Below, one piece after another: positions 12,301 through 24,249 of a stretch of DNA of 64,000 nucleotides. Positions within the stretch are counted from its first letter, which is position 1. The number at the start of each line of letters is the position of its first letter. Both the position numbers and the translations under genes were made by a program. The notes under the pieces were generated by a model. The model did no database searches. It saw only the letters and a program-made list of their open reading frames with translations, and was not told where the DNA came from. The stretch comes from Trematomus loennbergii (taxonomy: Eukaryota > Chordata > Actinopteri > Perciformes > Nototheniidae). Location of the stretch: contig JAAOOA010000523.1 of NCBI GenBank assembly GCA_012861695.1, positions 62,001 through 126,000 on the forward strand. Reading direction: 5' to 3'.

Positions 12301-13137
12301 GACAGCTGTAATTCAGACCAGAGAGGAAATCAGCATTAACAATGAAACGTGCTATTAAATGCATTGTGTAGGTTTCAGTTTGTAGGTCTCTGCTCTTGTC
12401 CCCCTCAACTCCTAATGCTGGTTCCTTTTTGTAAACATCACAGCATCTGTGCAAATAGCATACAGTAATATTCAGTAACCAGGATTCTACTATTAATCAT
12501 ATATATGGGATATAAATAATCTTTCATATTTAACACTATATCTCAAATTTAGAAAACCAGGATGAGCCTAATAACCATATATTCCCTTCATCATCGAAAA
12601 AATTATTCATTTATTTGTTCATAACCTGGATACTCATTTGGAGAATAATTCAAAGAGGGATAGACAATAGAATCTCAAAGTTCTTTTAACGCAGAACAAA
12701 AAATATGGAAAGCTGAATCCTGAATTGTCGTCATACTTGATGTGAGGGAGTCTGGTCTGGCAACATTTACTGTTTATCATAGCCTAGCATGATCATATCT
12801 AGATGATCAGGTTAGCACAATATCATGCAAAATCATTTTGTAAAACACAAAGTGTTGCGTTTTAAATGAGTAGTGAGACATGTCTCTAGTTACTGATTTT
12901 TGGTTATATTCTTTATAAGAAAGCTTTGCAAATGCATTATTCAACGAGATTAAAATGTAAACAGTATGCATTTAAATTGAATGATACGCAGCACTTATTT
13001 GATCAGAAATGTTAACTGTCAATGACATTATATTGTATTAATCTAGTATACAGTACGTAGTAACTTCTAACTTTCCTATATCAGTCTCACAAAGACACAC
13101 ATAAACAAACACACAGACGCACGCACACACACACACA

Positions 13138-13205
<68 letters not shown>

Positions 13206-16200
13206 CCACACACACACACACACACACACCACACACACACACACACACTCACTATGGTAGACAAAGCTGGTCATAGTGAAGTTTAGGAATACTCCTGAAC
13301 AACCAATACATTCCAGGCGCTAATAAAAAAAATTGGAAAAACATTGCGTATCTGATTGTTAGTGCACATGTGAGTATGTGTATTTTAGCACTCTAATAAC
13401 CGTCTGTACACTTTTTCAGATTTTCAGATTAGACTGTATTGCGGCTCATATTAGCAAAAGTATGCAGCCTTGCCACATTGCCTCTATTATTTCAAACTGA
13501 CTGACTATTCTTGCTCCCCCCGAGGACTTGATCTTACTTCGGACCAGCAAGTGGTAAACTTTAGATAAAATGTATTGACCACATTTTAGATCAAAGGGTT
13601 TTGATTCATTTTACAATAAATCAAGAAATGGTACACTTCTTCAAACTAAAAACAAAATTATTAATACATTTAAACAAACTACTAATAGTAGATAAACTAC
13701 ATTATTCAAAAGTTTACATTGACTTTGGAAAATAACACAGGAAATAAACGGAGCACTCTCTCTCTCAGGGGCGGATCTAGAAAAATATTCATGGGGTGGC
13801 AAGAGGGTGGCAGGAGATTTTGAAGGGTGGCATCCCCTGGCAGAAGTATATGCTGATTTAATCGCAGTCATATCAATCAATGTTAACTTGGAAAGCCACA
13901 ATATTAATATTTTAACTCAATAACATAGGTGACATTATTGTGGCAGTAAAGCTTACATATAAATATATAAGGTGGCAGACATCATTTAATGCATTTTCAC
14001 TGAACAATAACTGAATGAGTTTGTTTCACTCTTAGACCAGCAGGGGTACCAAATCTATGAAGACTGCTGCAATAAGTACATTAATTAACTGTCTCATCGA
14101 TGTTTGTCTGAATGAATATGATACTATAAACAATCATATTATTCCTATCAGCTGTCAATCACTGTTATGATTCACATATTCATTTATTATTGAATAAACT
14201 ATATTTTTTTGGAGGAGTTAATGATGAATGTTCCTCAAGATGCTTGCTCACCCTCCTTCAAATTTGAAAGACAAATTACTATCATGTATCAAAATTCATA
14301 AGAATCAAAAGAACAGTTCAGCGCCCCACAACTTCATTGCAAACAGTTACAACCTTGACTTTACATCAGAAAGAACAAACATTAAAGAAGTGACTAACTG
14401 CATCAGTCAGGGTTAAAAAACGTGTATTCAGCTAAAACACATCGCTGCAGTTATTATCCAGTGGAAAGTCCTTACCTACTGGCCTAGTTATATGAAAGTG
14501 GTTACTTTGTTTGGCTGGGCAGTGAAGTTTCACACACCGTCTTATTTGACTTTCTCAGGACTTAAAACAGTTTTTTCAAAGAAAAAAAAAAAAATACACT
14601 TAAGGTCATCATCTTAACAGTTTTTTATGCTCATCCGTGAGCAGAGCATCAAGTTGACATGCCTATTACAGCTGAATGCGGCGATTACCATCTTGTTCAG
14701 CAAAACGCCTCACAAACTTATTAAGATCCAAAGCTTTAGTGCGTTTTGATTCAATGCTGAGTACAGCCAAACTTGACAGTCTCTTCTCTGTCATTGTAGA
14801 CCGCAAATACCTCATTCCTTCGTCTACTTGGGTCCGAATCATAAGGCTTGTTTGAGATGAGCGAGACGACGCAGACCTGCGCAATTGCGATCGCCGTCTT
14901 GCTAGTGCGTTGCATGATGGTTAGTCATTTTGTCCGACTTGCTCTGGAGGCTCGCCTACATGAGACGTTGAAATCTCGCGGGACAAAGACGCCCGCAGAC
15001 TTGAGAGCGAGGCGGCGCAGTTTCTCTCCACGGGCTGCGGAAGCTAAATGCTTGATGGTATATCGAGCTGAGCGCTCATTGGTGGTTTTTACCCCGTGCT
15101 GGTCCAATTGGCTCGGCAAAAGTTTTTTGTTGTTTTGTGTCAGTTTTACGTCGCCACTTCCATTCACATTTTTCATCATTGTTCCACAATGTTTATCATG
15201 ATCTCTCTCTAGGTCGTCCTCAGACGAGCCCTCCATCGTCGCTTCCAGTCATCCCGGTTCTCCATACATCTGGCCAGTTCATTGGTACTTTGTGCTCCTG
15301 CGTCATTCTTGAGTACGTCCACGTATGTTAGTGTGCGACGTCCTCATGACCGATGCCCGTGTGTTGGTTCCACAGCACCAATTTGCTGGCTGGCAGCTCT
15401 TGATGCCTTTGAAATTAATATCTATATTTTATACTATACTTGCACTGCTTACCGTTTTCATACTTTATATATCTTAGCATATTCATACACACTGTTAATA
15501 CTGCTCACAGGCTACTGTGTATATCTAGTGTATTCATACCCCTCACTGTTCATTCATCATTCAATTCATTCTATATTTTATTCTGTAGATTGTGTACATT
15601 ACTTTTCACTTTACTGCTTGTTGCACTCCTGGTTAGAAGCTAAACTGCATTTCTCAGTACCTGTAATCTGTGCAATAACAATAAAGTTGAATCTAATCTT
15701 GAGCAGGAACAAAGTACATATCTGACATTAACGATTATACACATTTGTGCATTCTTTATAAATGCAAACTGGTCAAGACCACTGACGGAAGTAGTTTTGA
15801 AAAGTAATAAGTGGTTCTGTCTTTTACACGTAGGATTCAACCCACCTTGTATTGATTTGTTTTAAAATGAACAGACACTTGAGTCATTCATTTGTAGTGA
15901 TATAATAATTGTGGGATTTCTATTGCATCCACTTCATCTGCAACGAAGAACGCCAACGCAATTTCCGCCATTGCAAACCGAGTCAAGCCAACTCCGAGCT
16001 GTCTGACTTCAGGCGAGCTTTTTGAGACCTCCCCTGGCTGCAATCGGCTATTCTCGTCTACTTTTGAGGCGAGCCGCAGCTCATCTCAAACAAGCCCAAT
16101 CATATTTCCACGCTCGCGCCAGGGCCGGGGGAGGGGTTACAAGACTTGCGTCTTGTGCTGCATTCACTTGGACTCGGACATTAGGGATTTTCTCTCATAA

Positions 16201-17599
16201 ATGTCCGATGAGCCACAACTTTTATTTCAAAACAAAGCTGCAAACTGGGTGGCAGCTGGGGTGGCAAGGCTATTTTTTAGGGTGGCAGTTGCCACCCCAT
16301 GCCACCCGGTAGATCCGCCCCTGCTCTCTCTCTCTTGCTGCGCTCTAAGTTCAAATAATGTAAATGTTGATGACGTAAGCTGTTGACTTTACCACAAGCA
16401 ACCAATCAGATGACAGCTGTATGAAGCAGCTCGAAGAAACAAAACCACAGAAGTGAAAAGTAATTCGCTGTTTTTTACTGCAAGAATCGCACCCAACCTT
16501 GTGCTGAGCAAAGAGCAAATCACATTTCATATGAATGCAGCTTTGCAGAAAGCTTAGGATGAGCTTTGGTTTTTAAACTAAAATCCCCAGAAAGTGCCAC
16601 TCACACTCAGTATTTGTGATTCCTAATTCTATCAGATCGCTAGAAACACGCTGTCATCAGACTGGCAGGGGCTGTTACTTGCTCTGCTCAACCCCCCTCC
16701 GTTTAAATAGACTCAGTAGTGCCCCCTGCTTCTGTGGAGAATAACTCAGGACATTTGTGAGAAAATACTCAGCACAACCAAAACGGAATTTTCCTGCCAA
16801 AAGTCACGTGATATTCTTTTTCTCTGTAGGATTTATTTGTTGTACTCGTAGAAAACAAGGTTTTGTATTTGTAAAACCTATGCTGTATTTGTTTCTGCGT
16901 TTGTATTCGTAGAAAATATTTGTATGTACTTGTAAAACCTGTGCTGTGTTTGTGACTGAAACATGATTTATAAGAAAAATGTAATGTGTTTGTTTGATAG
17001 ATACGCTTTTCATTTGCAAAACTTAATGCATTAGTTTGAAGATGGTGATTTGATTTTTGCAAACTACACTGTGTTTGTTAGTGAATCATAAGGCATTTGT
17101 AAAACACGTTTATTTTGTTTGTGGAATAATGGCAGGATATTATCTCCATACTAGAGAGGGGAAATTATTGGTCACTGCATGTGGATGCAAATATTTTGGA
17201 TTGGCAATTCAAGTTTGCAGGAAACTTAAGTCCTCTTCAGGTTTGCCACTGGAATTAAATACACCTTTTACTTAAAGGAATCCCCAAAAAGATAAACCTG
17301 TGAGTCCTAGTCCTGAATATCACTAAATGCTTTCATTTCATTATGGAGATATATAGATCACTCACAGACTGTATTATGCTTTTCAGTCATAAAGTGCATT
17401 ATGATTATATCAACAACAAAAAAGACTTAAATTGAACAAAGCTACCCACTGTTTTCTTTTGAGTTAAATAATCTGTAAAATACATTTAATGTGATCAGTA
17501 CACACCATTTTGTTTTTATAAAGATGATATATCAATCTATTTTAACTTTGTGCATTCTCTTTGACAGAGTTCCTTGAGTTCATGAAAGGAGTTGAATAA
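9357..17599 (+). CDS. tnnc1: Cardiac/slow skeletal troponin C, six exons
   Basis: Coding exons are 9357-9380, 10167-10197, 11038-11184, 11366-11480, 11665-11801 and 17568-17599. They total 486 bases, giving 161 residues plus stop, the usual length for this protein. All introns are GT-AG and phases join cleanly. Troponin C is the Ca2+ sensor of the thin filament: it binds troponin I and T and relieves inhibition of actomyosin. Four EF-hands are present. The first is degenerate (around residues 28-40, DAEDGCIS), as expected for the cardiac/slow isoform, while sites II ([12 protein letters not shown]), III ([12 protein letters not shown]) and IV ([12 protein letters not shown]) keep the acidic loop ligands. 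The start MDDVYKAA matches the family. Intron 5 is 5.8 kb and full of transposons. A poly-A-like AATAAA overlaps the stop codon. A MEF2 site lies upstream. Confidence 0.97.
10325..10713. mobile_element. TTAA-bounded MITE in tnnc1 intron 2
   Basis: Ends are TTAAAGGTGGGGTAGGTAA and its inverse, TTACCTACCCCACCTTTAA, bounded by TTAA. A related copy in opposite orientation lies at 59088-59453, sharing the ends and internal blocks such as TATTCCATGGAAT and AACATCCCGATAG (inverted). No coding capacity. The TTAA target suggests a piggyBac-mobilised element. Confidence 0.75.
12000..13100. other. tnnc1 intron 5, no gene seen
   Basis: AT-rich intronic sequence without recognisable repeats or coding signal. 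Confidence 0.4.
13108..13252. repeat. (AC)n microsatellite in tnnc1 intron 5
   Basis: About 145 bases of AC dinucleotide with four single-base interruptions (CC). Confidence 0.98.
14666..14884 (-). pseudogene. hAT transposase C-terminal (dimerisation) fragment
   Basis: The reverse frame shows [20 protein letters not shown] and [12 protein letters not shown], matching the conserved end of hAT transposases, where 'RLS.LALL.I' is followed by a helix ending in 'RFA'. It lies inside the hAT element at 13766-16323 and in antisense to tnnc1. The upstream catalytic region is absent. Confidence 0.7.
15200..15715 (+). mobile_element. Possible LINE 3' end nested in the hAT element
   Basis: The segment ends with TGCAATAACAATAAAGTTGA, resembling the A-rich 3' tails of fish non-LTR elements. 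Upstream frames show no clear reverse transcriptase motif. Low-confidence call. Confidence 0.3.
16630..17155 (+). mobile_element. Solo, decayed end of the HECT/integrase transposon family
   Basis: From 16640 the sequence follows the right TIR of the 13.4-kb element: CAGATCGCTAGAAACAC, CATCAGACTGGCA, GTGCCCCCTGC, TGCCAAAAGTCACGTGA, several ACTTGTAAAAC-like blocks, then GGCAGGATATTATCTCCATA as the terminus. Orientation is that of the right end (54.97-55.51 kb). It differs from that copy by many substitutions and lacks the second half of the palindrome, so it is older. The opposite end was not identified. Confidence 0.7.
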
Positions 17600-18563
17600 A
17601 CAATCCAGCGTCCTCAAATTGCAGCATCTTCCATTCCTTAAGACATCATTCCACCTTGTGTCTGCGTCTAACAAAACCAACTGTCCTGTCACCTATTCTC
17701 AAAGAACCCCACCCAGGCCCTGAAAGGTCATTGACCGACTGACTGAAATAGCTTTACTTCTGATAGCGATGATTCATCAAAATGTCATAAAGACTGTTAA
17801 TTAAAAAGATTATTATAATTGTGTCTTGTGTCTGTTTGACTTATTTGAGTATTACAAAGATGACACAGAATTTATTATTTTAAGAGGTTATAGATTAGGA
17901 GATTTAAGATCCTACAAATCTGAAGGCTTTTACAGCCAGTTGATTATTACATTACATTACATTGCATTTAGCTGACGCTTTTATCCAAAGCGACTTACAA
18001 TAAGTGCATTCGACCAACAAGATACAAACTTGAAGAAAACAGAATCATATAAGTACATCAGGTTTCATAGAGCTAAAACAGTTCAAGTGCTACTCAACTG
18101 GCTTTAGATAAGCCAGTCCTTTGTTAGTATATAAGTGCTTTGTTAGCAATTCTTTGTTAGTGCTTCTATCGCTCGAAGTGGAGTCGAAAGAGATGAGTTT
18201 TCAGTCTGCGCCGGAAGATGTGCAAGCTATCTGCTGTCCTGATTTCAATGGGGAGCTCATTCCACCATTTTGGAGCCAGGATAGCAAACCGACATGTTTT
18301 TGCTGATGGGAACTTGGGTCCCCCTCGCAGTGCTGGTGCAGCGAGCCGTTTGGCTGATGCAGAGCGGAGTGCACGTGCTGGGTGTACAGTTTAACCATGT
18401 CCTGGATGTAGGAAGGGCCAGATCCATTCACATTCAAAGTGGATTCTAGCAATAACTGGAAGCCAGTGAGCAATAACTGGAAGCCAGTGATTATGGTAAT
18501 GAATGTCTACTTGTATGCATTCTGTTGAGATTAATTCTGTTGAGATTAGTCAAAGATAATAAT
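17600..18563. other. tnnc1 downstream; dispersed fish repeat
   Basis: 17945-18010 holds ACATTGCATTTAGCTGACG and TATCCAAAGCGACTTACA, a sequence repeated at 25855-25893 and 60415-60465. The rest shows no gene. A short direct repeat (GCAATAACTGGAAGCCAGTGA) occurs twice near 18452-18490. Confidence 0.5.
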
Positions 18564-19274
18564 TAGGGCTGTCAAGTTAACACGTTAATAACGCGTTAAC
18601 GCAGAAAGAAATTAACGCCACTAATTATTTTAACGCGATTAACGCATGTGTATTTTGTGTCCTCGGCCGCCCCGTAGTTTCAGAGCGCATCGAGTTTAAA
18701 ATACCATCTACAAGCTGATGCTGACAGCCCCGCTCCTGCCGCCCGCTTGTGGCAGACCACACTTCCACGCTCACCGGCAGGCCCGGACTGGCCATCGGGA
18801 GGACCAGGAGGGTGTGTGTATGTGTGGCGCGAGCGAGGCACACCTTACGTGTTGTTGTTGTTGTTAGCATCTGGTGCTAGCTAGCTGCGCTAACGGATAT
18901 AAGGAGCTGTTTCAATGAAAACAGAGGAGCGACATTTCGCCGACAACTGCACCGAGCACTTGACTTTATGCAGGTAGCCAGACAGTGGGACATTGTACGA
19001 AAAGTCAGCACACTCAGCACGGATAGTGCGCGCAACATGATTGCAGCGTCCAGGCAGCTCCCGTTCGAGCATATATGCCTTAAGCTGCACATAGCTCCAA
19101 CGATCCATCACAGTGTCTCCACATTCACATATAAAGCATATTTGTCCACTCATATGTTGATAAGAGTATTAAAAACTTGAAAAATATCCCTCTAAGGTAC
19201 ATTTAGAACAGATAAAAAATGTGCGATTAATTTGCGATTAATCGCGATTAACTATGGACAATCATCATGCCCTA
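18564..19274 (+). mobile_element. hAT element, 711 bp, with transposase scrap
   Basis: The element begins TAGGGCTGTCAAG and ends CATCATGCCCTA. It is flanked on both sides by a perfect 8-bp ATAATAAT duplication (18556-18563, 19275-19282). Subterminal sequence is rich in TTAACGCG/CGATTAATCGCG. At 18968-19100 the plus strand encodes VARQWDIV, VSTLSTDSARNMI and LPFEHICL, matching the central region of ZBED-type hAT transposases. An internally deleted derivative. Confidence 0.9.
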
Positions 19275-20169
19275 ATAATAATACTTTATATTTCGCATTG
19301 ATTTATGGTTTGCATTATTAATTACACTGTTAAGCACGCTGAAAAATAAACGAAAATAGTGTTTAGTATTTCAATTCTTACTATCAATTGTCTTGTCGAG
19401 CTCAAGAAAGTTACCATTACCATAACTGAAGGATTTAAACGTTGTTTCAGCAGAAACATGACTATATTGAAAGTCCCTGACCAAATGAAGTTTCCCCACA
19501 GTTAAAAAATATACATTTTGATATATCTAGGAAAGACCTCTGCATGAGTGATATCAAAAGAAAAGATTGTAACAGCGATGCCCTCTGGAAATTGACTTAA
19601 GAAGAAAATATATAATTTTCACATTATGAAGAAACGCATTTAACCCTGAATAAACTGAGCTATTTCTTTAAAATAAAAACATCCCACCCTTTTTTATTGT
19701 GAGATCACCCTCTCCTGGACCAAGGTACGTTTTAACCGTTTGTTTTTTAGTTCTAATTGAAACTAATAATAAAACGTTTTTTTGTTTTTCAATTTTGCCC
19801 CAAAACCAAAAAACGGAAATTCAGCTCGTTTTTTCGTTCTTACTGTTAAAACAAGTACCACTCAATGTTTCGTTTCCATAGGTGGGTGGGTCTCCAGTGC
19901 CTCCTTGCTTCTGATTGGCTAGTTTTCCCTATGCTTGCGCTGTACTCTTCAAAATAAAGCTTCATACTCTTTGCCTAGACAGTGCAGTGCGTGTTTGCAC
20001 GAATATACATTGAATATATGGCTACATACAAAACATACAGAAGACAGTCTGTCCGTGTGTGGGTGCGTATGTGTTTGCGCGTCTGTCGGTCTGTTGGTCT
20101 GTCTGTCTGTCTCGCGATCTGTCTATTTGGCTGTCTGTCTTGCACTGTCAGCCATGAATCCCTATCTTA
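19275..20169. other. Repeats, no gene seen
   Basis: 19735-19870 has TTTCAATTTTGCCCCAAAACC-type repeats related in reverse complement to ~61050-61260. A GTCT-rich stretch lies at 20076-20140. No coding signal. Confidence 0.45.
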
Positions 20170-22290
20170 TAAATAAAGTATGAGTACCTCTCTGTTTGAT
20201 GTTACTGACACACTGCTGAATTGATGCGGCCATATTTCCGTTTGCGTGGTCAAGTCAGCATCGAGGTTTTTTTCTTCAAATCTATATTAAAATAGCTTGG
20301 AGGTTGAGGATTGATAAATACTATTTAGAGTACTTTTACTGTGTACTCTGTCAAACTCCCCTCTTGAGTACAATAATGCATGTTTTCTGCTATCTTTGAT
20401 GAGAGATAAAATGATGTTCTGCCATCAATTCTTAATGAGAGTGATACTGTTTGACTCAGTATACTAATTTAACTACACCAACAAGTACTTTTTCAGGTAT
20501 TCTTTTTCAAATTCCCCTCCTTAGTACAAGAATGCATCTTAAATACAAATGTGTCATTCGACTTATATTGTTGGACAGAGTATTTTAAGAGGATATGGTA
20601 GACACCCTGTCACTCTTGTTGGCCTCTTATGATGATGCTGTCTTAACCTTTAGCAGCCAGCGCCACCATTTGGTAGAGCACATTTTGTGTTTTGATATCT
20701 TGTTGAAAAATAAATAAAAAAGTGTAACTCCATCTGATTCAGCCAGCTCTATCGTTTTGGTTTACATGTTATGCACAAAACAACCTCTAGATGTCACTGT
20801 GGTTCGAACAGAAAGCCCTTCAGCTAGCTTCCACTGAGAAAGTTGGCATGCTAAAAATCACTCCTGAATCAACTTTTGTAAGGTAACCATATCATTTTTG
20901 ACATATTTTAGTGTCAGAGCACTTACTGAACAGAATTATATAACTTGATGCACAAAACATTTTTGTAACAAGGGTGTAATTTAGTAATTAAGTTTTCCAA
21001 TAAAATATGGTAAATAAATGGCTAGATTCATGGTAATATTACTAAATCTAGTACTGCCTTATGAGTCTCAGAGTGAAAGAGCGATAATAATTTATATAGC
21101 ACCTTTCATGCATGAAATGCAGCCCAAAGTTGCACACAGATGAGCAAGTTAGGCCAACACAGGATATAGACATTTGCTGTTAGGCCAGTTGTTTGTTGTT
21201 AGGCCAAACTTTTTATAATGAAAAACACTTTCCATTACTTTTTTCGATTTCTTTTTTGTTTTACAATAATTATTTATATTTTTATGAATATATCTGGTTG
21301 TATATATTGCTCATCTTCCATAAAAGAAAAACATGTATTTGAGTTTGTGTTTTATTTGAGTTTGATGCATACAAATACTGTACTATATGATGATTGTTGA
21401 AAATGCACTTTTACCAAGGCCAGCTCGACCAGTTGGTAGAGGCTCATAAAAACAAAACTGTGTGGTCAGTAAAAAAAAAAAAATGGTTTGTGGTTATTTG
21501 TCCTATTTGATAAAAAAATGCAAAGAAATAATTTGTCCATAGATTTCTTCTTGGTCTGGCAATTAAAGGGTTAAAATATGATTATTTCTCTGCCCCTAGT
21601 TCGTTGCTCGCAGATTCTTCAGTCTCATCAGCCTCATCTTTCCATCAGTCCCAGTCAACGCATCAGCCTCCAGCACACTTTCAGTGTCTGACTCCATAGA
21701 GATATTGTCCTGATGCTGTACAAGGGTGATGCCCCATGATCAAAAAATGACCCCTGTAGAGTCTGAGTGCCACTGACCTCTACATGTCACTTGTTAGTTG
21801 CTTTTACCTTAAAGCGACTTACATACACTCATACTGTGGACAATCCTCACAGGGCTATTTGGGGTGAAGCCCAGGGACACAACGACATGCTGACTGCAGT
21901 GGAGATTGAACCACCCCCCTGATCCGAAGATCAACGCACGATCAGCCACAGCCTCCCTAGCCATATTATGTCTTCATTAATAACCCCTTATAACAATTTT
22001 CTTTCCTTTCTTCTCTTTTCTCTTCTCTTGACTGAATTAAAAAGTCCAGTCTTTAAGTAATATTTCAAGTCCTTTTCCTGCACCTTTTTAAGGCTATGTT
22101 TGCAATATGTATTCAAAGGTCACTTATTTAAATAAATCAATATCTGAGGTTAGCAAACAGATACTGCCTTTATCTAGAGAGCCAATGACACCCATGAAAA
22201 ATTGCAAATCTTTTCATCTGCTGTATTAATAAAATTGCCATGTGTTTTCAAATTGAAAATAAGGCACTGTCAGCCCAGAACATTATACAA
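20170..22290 (+). repeat. Copy 1 of a ~2-kb repeat family with ~125-bp internal units
   Basis: 20320-20640 contains degenerate tandem units, each with ACTGTGTACT, CCCCTC..GAGTACA and AATGCATGTTTTCTGCTATC followed by TTCTTAATGA and TTTGACTCAGTA. The same units occur at 62090-62640 and in part at 43850-43980. Further along, 21600-21790 reappears inverted at 63115-63290, and 22190-22280 reappears in the same orientation at 63335-63420. No protein-coding content. Confidence 0.75.
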
Positions 22291-22350
22291 AATATATATA
22301 TATTTTAAAAGGACCCGTAAGGCTTAATCAATGTTATATATATAGATCTT

Positions 22351-22796
22351 TATAAAACGGACAAGCCAAATCAAGCAATCTGATTGGTTCTTAGCTGTGG
22401 TATACTGAGCGTATACCACGGGTAGAATTGTAAGTTACTTTTCACAACAACTCAGTATCCCTCCGCGTCTGACATAAACAGTATACAGTTGGCCCGAAAA
22501 GCAAACTGCCTGCAGTTTGCTTTTCAAACTGGAACAAGAAAGCAGCGGAGAAGTAACGGGGCAGAAACCCTCCTTTTTACGCAGCGGTCCAGACATAGAC
22601 ATCAAACGGCAAAACATATTCAGTGTGCAGTTCCTTTGGCATTAGGGCAGGGATATCTAGATACTTTCTAAGGTTTGACATAATGAATTGTGCTACTTTT
22701 AAAGCAAGCAACAATGTTTTCAAATCTGTAATCAAAAAAGTCCGCAAAAACGCTATCGACCAATCAGATTGCTTGATTTGACTTGTCCGTTTATAA
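22351..22796. repeat. Inverted-repeat block directly upstream of the Crypton gene
   Basis: 22351-22389 (CGGACAAGCCAAATCAAGC, CAATCTGATTGGT) is inverted at 22758-22795 with about two changes. Inside are two hairpins: GTGGTATAC/GTATACCAC at ~22397-22419, and an AAAGCAAACTG/CAGTTTGCTTT pair near 22498-22524. It ends 46 bases before the Crypton ATG. It may be an independent MITE or part of the Crypton element's 5' region. Confidence 0.7.
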
Positions 22797-22842
22797 ATAT
22801 ATTTACATTTCTTCGTTACGAAACAAACTTACAAAGCATAAC

Positions 22843-23670
22843 ATGGACACATTTAAGATTAACTTCGACCTCCGGGGTGGTCTTACTATGGAGGAGTGGC
22901 TTGAGGAGGAGTGCCTATCTCCAGAAAAAAAGCCCCCTGCTAAACGAAGACATGCAGAGCTACGTGATGAGCAGGTAGACCAACTAGAAAAAAACGAAAC
23001 GAACAGAACACCGTGAAGCAAACAAAATGGGCAGTTAAGTGCTTTGAAGACTGGTGTCAGGATAATTCTGTGGTCATAGACTTTCAGACGTCGACAAAAC
23101 AGCAGCTCAATAACATCTTGAGAGATTTTTATGCAACTGTCAGAAACGGTAAAGGCGAACTATACGGCCTGAGCAGCTATATCGGTCTACGTGCTGGACT
23201 CAACCGGCACATAAATGACCCACCACTCAGTCTGTCCTGGTCCATCCTCAAAGACACCGAGTTCACAACTTGCAACAATGTGTTCATCGGCGTTGTGAAA
23301 ATGTTGAGAAAGAAGGGACTCGACACTTCAGTCCATCACTCTTCCATAACAGAACATGACTTCAAAGCTATCAAGCAAGTACTTGATCCCAAAACTCCGG
23401 AGGGGCTAGTAAACAAGGTGTGGTTTGACGTTCAACTGCACTTTGGACGCAGGGGAAATGAGGGTAATCGGCAGCTCAAACCCTCGTCTTTTACCACCAA
23501 AACAGACGAAAACGGGCTTAAGTATGTAACGCTGACGTTCAATGAGCACACAAAAAACCACAATGACCCGCAGGCGAGAAATAAAGAGAGCACAAGGGGA
23601 TTTTGTGTGTGAACTGCCTGGTGATCCTCTCTGCCCGTTTCTTCGTTAGAAAAATACATCTCCCTCCCAC
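22843..23670 (+). pseudogene. Crypton-type tyrosine recombinase (KIAA1958-like), frameshifted and truncated
   Basis: The ATG at 22843 opens a frame (MDTFKINFD, EEWLEEECLSPEKK). It breaks at an A7 run (22988-22994), where one base appears lost, and continues from ~23013 with KQTKWAVKCFEDWC, YGLSSYIGLRAGLNRHI and LHFGRRGNEGNRQLK. This is the DUF3504/Crypton-derived recombinase fold shared with vertebrate KIAA1958, QRICH1 and ZMYM proteins. The Arg in FGRRGNEG fits the first catalytic Arg. A second frame break follows GFCV near 23600, after which LEKYISLPPT can still be read. The HxxR and Tyr motifs are missing because an L2-like LINE fragment begins at ~23671. Cryptons move by recombinase without a DDE transposase. 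Confidence 0.75.
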
Positions 23671-24090
23671 TACAGCATTAAAAGCACAGTTCACATCTAA
23701 TTTACAGATCGGAGAAGCATTAAAAACATCAGAGAACTGTGAGGCAGTCAAGGGGTTAATCGAACGCAGACGACGCGCCGGAGCACGTGATTCGACTCCT
23801 GCGGAAGGGATGTAGGTTGTAAACAGAACCGGTAAATGGTCTGAGATACGCGTTGCTGCACATATTTCATCCACAGATACAGACAGTCCAAACGATAATA
23901 CTAAGTCCAAAGTGGTCCTTTTTCGTGTGTTGGGCCAGCCACGTAGATATGGCGAGTCCTGATTCATCCGGATCATTAACCCGGATCCTAGAAATGAGCT
24001 GGTCGTGACGAGTCTCCCCTCTCCATTAACCCGAGTCCTTGAGTCCCACACTTGGTGTGACGTACAAATTAAAACTATAAATTGCGTCAC
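23671..24090 (-). pseudogene. L2-like LINE endonuclease-domain fragment
   Basis: The minus strand reads TTLDLVLSFGLSV, EICAATRISDHLPVLF, then a linker (RRLRSINPLTASQFSDVF). The 'SDHLP' histidine is that of apurinic-like LINE endonucleases. The same family is seen at 41338-42090, where the first motif also occurs. Truncated at both ends; it abuts the broken Crypton. Confidence 0.75.
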
Positions 24091-24249
24091 TCGCTACTCT
24101 CTTTATAACATGTAAAATCACATTACAACGTACCCCAGTCCATCTACCTACCCTTTAGCAAGTATCCAGGATAGCTGCCTGCCAGAAGTTATCGTTTGGC
24201 TCAGGGAGGGGACGCGGATTAGTGAAACTTCCTGCAGACTCGTGGGGAC

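Larger units (their letters stand above)
13766..16323. mobile_element. hAT element, 2.56 kb, in tnnc1 intron 5
   Basis: Ends are CAGGGGCGGATCTA and the inverse TAGATCCGCCCCTG. Both sides carry the 8-bp CTCTCTCT, the hAT target duplication length, although the host site is itself a CT run. Subterminal sequence on both sides is rich in GGTGGCA motifs. At 14666-14884 the minus strand encodes a hAT C-terminal dimerisation segment ([17 protein letters not shown], then KFVRRFAE), so it descends from an autonomous copy. The rest of the transposase is gone and other repeat sequence is nested inside. Confidence 0.85.

Noticed and set aside
13038..13274. Reverse-strand frames rich in Cys and Val
   Set aside because: They are translations of the CA microsatellite, not genes.
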